Source of the DNA: Chloroflexota bacterium
Lineage (GTDB): Bacteria; Chloroflexota; Anaerolineae; B4-G1; SLSP01
Length of the DNA stretch: 5,825 bases
Assembly: GCA_009908585.1 (NCBI GenBank)
Contig: JAAAOZ010000190.1
Location: forward strand, 1 to 5,825
Direction: 5' to 3'
The notes below the pieces were generated by a model, which did no database searches, was not told where the DNA came from, and saw only the letters and a list, made by a program, of their open reading frames with translations. The position numbers and the translations under genes are program-made. Of the stretch, positions 3,887 to 5,825 are shown piece after piece; position 1 is the stretch's first letter, and every line of letters starts with the position of its first letter.

Positions 3887-5825
3887 CTACGACTCTTGGC
3901 TCAGTCGCTTGTAGAGCGCTAAGGTGCGCGGTGAGGGGGCCACGTCCAGTTCCTCGCGGAGCCGCGCCTCGCAGCGCCGATAGGTGCGGAGCAGTTGGGC
4001 GCGATTGCCCAGGCGGGCGTAGGCCGTCATCATCAGGCGATAGGCCTGCTCCCAGCAATCATCGTAGGCCAGAATGGCCTGACAGACCTCGATAGCCTCC
4101 GACCACTGCGCACGCTCGATCAGGGCGCGCGCTAATTGATCCGCCGCGCCCACGTAGAGCGAGCGCAGGCGCGCCCGCTCCTCGCTGCACCAATCCTCGA
4201 AGGGATACTCCTGGAGATAATCGCCCGCGTAGAGATTCAGCGCCTCGCGATAGCGCGCAATCCCCGTCGCCGGCGCGGCCTCGATCTGTGCATCCCCGGC
4301 GGCGACCGCGCGCTCGAAGGCGTCCACATCCAGCCAGAGATCGGCCTCGGGACGCAAACCGTAGAGGCTGCCATCGCGCTGGACGTAGGCGGAGGGCGCG
4401 CCGCGCTTGCGTCCAGGTTCGAGCGCCTTGTAGAGCGTGCTCAGCGCCACCTTGAAATCCCGCAGCGCGGTCTCCTGGTCGAGGCCGGGCCAGAGCATCT
4501 CCGCGATCTGCTCGCGGTCGAGCATCGCATCGCGGTAGGTGATCAGCAGTAGGAAGAGCAGGCGCGCGTTCTCCCGATGCCAATCCTGCGCTTCGATCTC
4601 ATGCTCGTTGAGCGCAGCCCCGCGCCAAGCCCGGAAGCTGCCCAGCGTCTGCACGTGGAGCTGGTAGCCGGGATGGTGTTGGATCTGCGCGAGACCGAGA
4701 TCGGCCAGGCGTTGCTTGGCGTACTGTGGCGCGTGCCGCTGATCCCGCGCGTAGAGGAGCAGGGGCGCCAGCCGGCGCGGGTTGGGTGGGCCGAGCAAGG
4801 TGGCGCGCGTGAAGAGGAAATCGTAGCGATGCTCGCGCGCGTGATGCAGCAGGTCGTCGAGTCCACGCGCCAGGCGCGTCGGGTCGTCGGTCTCCAGCCA
4901 AAGCAGGCATTGCCAGAGCCGCGCGACCGCTTGGCCGTAGGTATCGCCGCACTCGTGGAAGCCGTTCCGCGCTCGGACGAGATGGGCGGCTGCTTTCTCG
5001 TACTGACCTGCGATCATATAGCCCGCACCCAGCGAGACCAAAATCAGCGTAGCGATCCACTCATCGCCGGCCGCACGCGCCAACGCCAGCCCCCGCTCCG
5101 CCGCCCGTTCGGCGGCGTCGATGGCGCCGCGAAAGCCGTGCGCACGACACAAGCCCCAGTAGGCCTCCACTTTGAGGCGCGGGACGGCCAGCGTCTCGCT
5201 CCGGCGGATCGCGTCGCGATAGCAGCGACAGGCCTCGGCGTAGCCGCGCTCCGCGTCGCGCAGCAGCCACCCGTGCCCCTGCCGCATCTTCCCCACGGCG
5301 GTGATGAAGGGCGACGCGAGCGCTTCCCCGCGCTCGGTGCCCTCGATGGCGCGATGATAGGCGGCCTCGCCCTCGCCCTGGAAGACCAGAATCAGCGCCA
5401 GCAGCAAGAGCGTCTCGCGATGGGCGCGTGGGCGCAGCACGGGATCTTGGCGCTCGGCCTGTGCGCGCTTTTCCAACACGCGTCGCGCCTGATCCAATTG
5501 CCCCGTGCGCAACATCACGCGGACGGCCAACTCCGCCTGGCCGGGGCCTTCGGCGCGGAGCGCTTGCGCCTCCGCCTGGAAGGCCTCCGCTTCCGCCGGA
5601 TGGCCCAAGTTCAGGCGATTCTCGGCCATCAGCTCGAGGAGGCGGGCCTGCGCCTCGCGATCCGCCTGCCCATCGGAGAGGTGCAGGGCCTCGCTGAGCA
5701 GATCCTCCGCCTGGCTGGGATTCACGGTATCCAAGTAGATGCGGGCCTGGCCGCGCAGCGCCTGGCCGATGGCGCTCTGATCGCCCTGCGCGCGGGCCTG
5801 TTGCTCCGCCTGCCGGTACCAGCCG
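3887..5825 (-). CDS. BTAD-family transcriptional regulator with TPR-like helices (partial)
   Basis: The frame stays open to the right edge, so the N terminus is missing; 645 residues are visible (numbered from the edge). A TTG at 5734 is not a real start, because TPR-like sequence (AEQQARAQGDQ, GQARIYLD) continues upstream of it. Residues 1 to about 380 are Ala/Leu/Arg-rich helical pairs typical of TPR repeats. Residues about 390-495 form a winged helix of the OmpR/SARP type (LGSFRAWRG, REQIAEMLWPG, ALRDFKVALSTLYKALEP). Residues about 496-642 are a bacterial transcriptional activator domain (DYLQEYPFEDW, CEARLREELDVAPSP). In relatives an AAA/MalT-like NTPase often lies before the TPRs, so the missing part may hold a sensor or ATPase; that is inference. 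The gene is strongly GC-rich, unlike the R-M genes, and converges on them with a gap of about 190 bases. Its target genes are unknown. Confidence 0.88.
   Translation of the reverse strand, partial: GWYRQAEQQARAQGDQSAIGQALRGQARIYLDTVNPSQAEDLLSEALHLSDGQADREAQARLLELMAENRLNLGHPAEAEAFQAEAQALRAEGPGQAELAVRVMLRTGQLDQARRVLEKRAQAERQDPVLRPRAHRETLLLLALILVFQGEGEAAYHRAIEGTERGEALASPFITAVGKMRQGHGWLLRDAERGYAEACRCYRDAIRRSETLAVPRLKVEAYWGLCRAHGFRGAIDAAERAAERGLALARAAGDEWIATLILVSLGAGYMIAGQYEKAAAHLVRARNGFHECGDTYGQAVARLWQCLLWLETDDPTRLARGLDDLLHHAREHRYDFLFTRATLLGPPNPRRLAPLLLYARDQRHAPQYAKQRLADLGLAQIQHHPGYQLHVQTLGSFRAWRGAALNEHEIEAQDWHRENARLLFLLLITYRDAMLDREQIAEMLWPGLDQETALRDFKVALSTLYKALEPGRKRGAPSAYVQRDGSLYGLRPEADLWLDVDAFERAVAAGDAQIEAAPATGIARYREALNLYAGDYLQEYPFEDWCSEERARLRSLYVGAADQLARALIERAQWSEAIEVCQAILAYDDCWEQAYRLMMTAYARLGNRAQLLRTYRRCEARLREELDVAPSPRTLALYKRLSQES

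Noticed and set aside
4136..4552. Long plus-strand open frame of 138 codons opposite the regulator
   Set aside because: It is a by-product of GC-rich codon use in the minus-strand gene, whose domains are clear; no ribosome binding site or family similarity was seen. Other long antisense frames at 3858-5738 are rejected for the same reason.

Overview
The window looks like bacterial accessory chromosome with a restriction-modification (R-M) cassette set into GC-rich host DNA. The host may be a member of the Chloroflexota. That guess rests on the large TPR/winged-helix/BTAD regulator on the right and on the style of the small zinc-ribbon and antitoxin-like proteins; nothing here is a taxonomic marker.

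Left part (1-910, mostly GC-rich). An intrinsic terminator (17-55) closes an upstream gene outside the window. A regulatory stretch with two sets of direct repeats and a TATAAT box (76-139) follows. Next come a zinc-ribbon protein with a glycine-rich five-residue repeat (190-735) and, 16 bases on, a 52-residue acidic protein that resembles the antitoxins paired with MazF/PemK toxins (752-910). No toxin follows it.

Centre (911-3697, visibly lower GC, about 45% by eye). A 269-base AT-rich leader carries a promoter candidate and three exact copies, one inverted, of the 9-mer TAAAGGTGA; the last copy contains the ribosome binding site of the next gene. Three tightly packed genes follow: a cytosine-5 DNA methyltransferase (1180-2331), a Vsr-type mismatch endonuclease overlapping it by 8 bases (2324-2755), and a DUF4928-like protein starting on the base after the vsr stop (2756-3697). 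By position and composition the last is the best candidate for the cognate restriction endonuclease. In this model the methyltransferase protects the host, the third protein cuts unmodified DNA, and Vsr repairs T:G mismatches left when the modified cytosines deaminate.

Right part (3698-5825). A short junction holds an unrecognised open stretch and the first codons of a YgiT-type zinc-finger antitoxin that breaks off, so the right edge of the cassette looks like a recombination scar. Beyond it, on the minus strand, is the C-terminal 645 residues of a GC-rich regulator (TPR-like helices, winged helix, BTAD) whose start lies beyond the window edge.

The most interesting points are the leader repeats, which could form mutually exclusive RNA hairpins controlling methyltransferase translation, the compact methyltransferase-Vsr-DUF4928 operon, and the antitoxin-like remnants on both flanks of the low-GC cassette.
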